This document shows, piece after piece, positions 42,549 through 42,760 of a stretch of 42,760 nucleotides of DNA (its first letter is position 1; every line of letters starts with the position of its first letter). The DNA comes from Luteitalea sp. (lineage in GTDB: Bacteria > Acidobacteriota > Vicinamibacteria > Vicinamibacterales > CAVVIG01), in the NCBI GenBank assembly GCA_009380045.1, contig WHSN01000013.1:1-42760 (forward strand), written 5' to 3'. A program made the translations under genes and the position numbers. The notes under the pieces are model-generated. The model was not told where the DNA came from. It did not search any database and saw nothing but the letters and a program-made list of their open reading frames with translations.

Positions 42549-42760
42549 CTACTTGCGCCCTTCGGGCAGCCGCCGTTCCCGGCTGCCGTCGTAGTCGTGG
42601 TCTTTGGGATCGATCTGCCGCATCGGCGATTGCCGCGCCCGCTCCTCGTGGGCATGCGCGATCAGTCCAGGCAGGCGCGAGATCAGGAAGACGGCGTTCC
42701 CGAGCTCGTAGGCGAAGCCGAGATCGGCGCAGATCGCGGCGATCGCGCCATCGACGTTCA
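42549..42760 (-). CDS. Citrate synthase / citryl-CoA lyase-like protein, C-terminal end
   Basis: The last ~70 codons before a TAG at 42551-42549 read NVDGAIAAICADLGFAYELG, then NAVFLISRLPGLIAHAHEER, ARQSPMRQIDPKDHDYDGSR and ERRLPEGRK. The N(V)DGAIAA..DLG, F.I.R.PGLIAH..EE and the D-Y-D-G tail match the end of the citrate synthase superfamily, closest in character to citryl-CoA lyase/short citrate synthase-like proteins. The Asp of NVDGA is in the catalytic-Asp region of the superfamily. The N-terminus lies beyond the window, so lyase cannot be told from synthase. Confidence 0.75.
   Translation of the reverse strand, partial: NVDGAIAAICADLGFAYELGNAVFLISRLPGLIAHAHEERARQSPMRQIDPKDHDYDGSRERRLPEGRK

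Overview
The window is about 42.8 kb of GC-rich bacterial DNA. It most likely comes from an Acidobacteriota genome, possibly of the Vicinamibacteria type. The strongest pointer is the 663-residue protein at 11367-13358, which has the layout of the 'VWFA-related Acidobacterial' family. A Tad pilus locus of the kind common in that phylum and a sigma-54 activator next to DUF192 and PilZ genes fit this. The lineage is an inference; there is no rRNA gene in the window.

Left part (1-11.2 kb). This accessory region holds the end of an NPCBM-domain protein, a secreted YVTN beta-propeller with two carbohydrate-binding modules, a secreted trypsin-like protease closed by a strong terminator, a molybdate ABC transporter without modA (modB, modC), a membrane Ser/Thr kinase and two coupled hypothetical genes. 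It ends in a gene graveyard: one copy of a ~245-bp repeat, a dead IS element with recognisable inverted ends, fragments of an HTH gene and of an F420/NADP-type oxidoreductase, and the 3' half of a tRNA-Leu(CAG). I read the tRNA half as the scar of a site-specific integration.

Centre (11.4-32 kb). The minus strand carries a complete Tad (Flp) pilus operon of about 15.7 kb. In transcription order: four Flp pilins, prepilin peptidase, TadE, CpaB, secretin CpaC, TadG, CpaE, CpaF, TadB, TadC, a 30-residue membrane peptide, a TadD-like TPR lipoprotein, an AAA ATPase, a 56-residue membrane peptide, a TonB-like protein and a double-VWA protein. Upstream on the same strand are DUF362, squalene-cyclase-like repeat, two PilZ, DUF192 and sigma-54 activator genes. 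GG-N10-GC sigma-54-type promoters lie before both the first pilin and the PilZ pair, so the activator probably controls both units.

Right part (32.5-42.8 kb). A second copy of the ~245-bp repeat leads through a TATAAT box straight into a small cysteine-containing membrane protein, apparently a leaderless gene. A six-gene minus-strand operon follows: a Hpt/REC/degenerate-GGDEF/REC response regulator, a membrane HEAT-repeat protein, a processive GT2 glycosyltransferase, a YaiO-type outer-membrane barrel, a TPR protein and a membrane alkaline-phosphatase-superfamily enzyme. It looks like a synthase-dependent exopolysaccharide system with a built-in polymer-modifying enzyme. The window closes with tRNA-Val(CAC) and the end of a citrate synthase/citryl-CoA lyase-like gene.

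Overall the window pairs a surface pilus, controlled by sigma-54 and probably c-di-GMP, with a polysaccharide secretion operon. That suggests a surface-attachment and biofilm region flanked by mobile debris.
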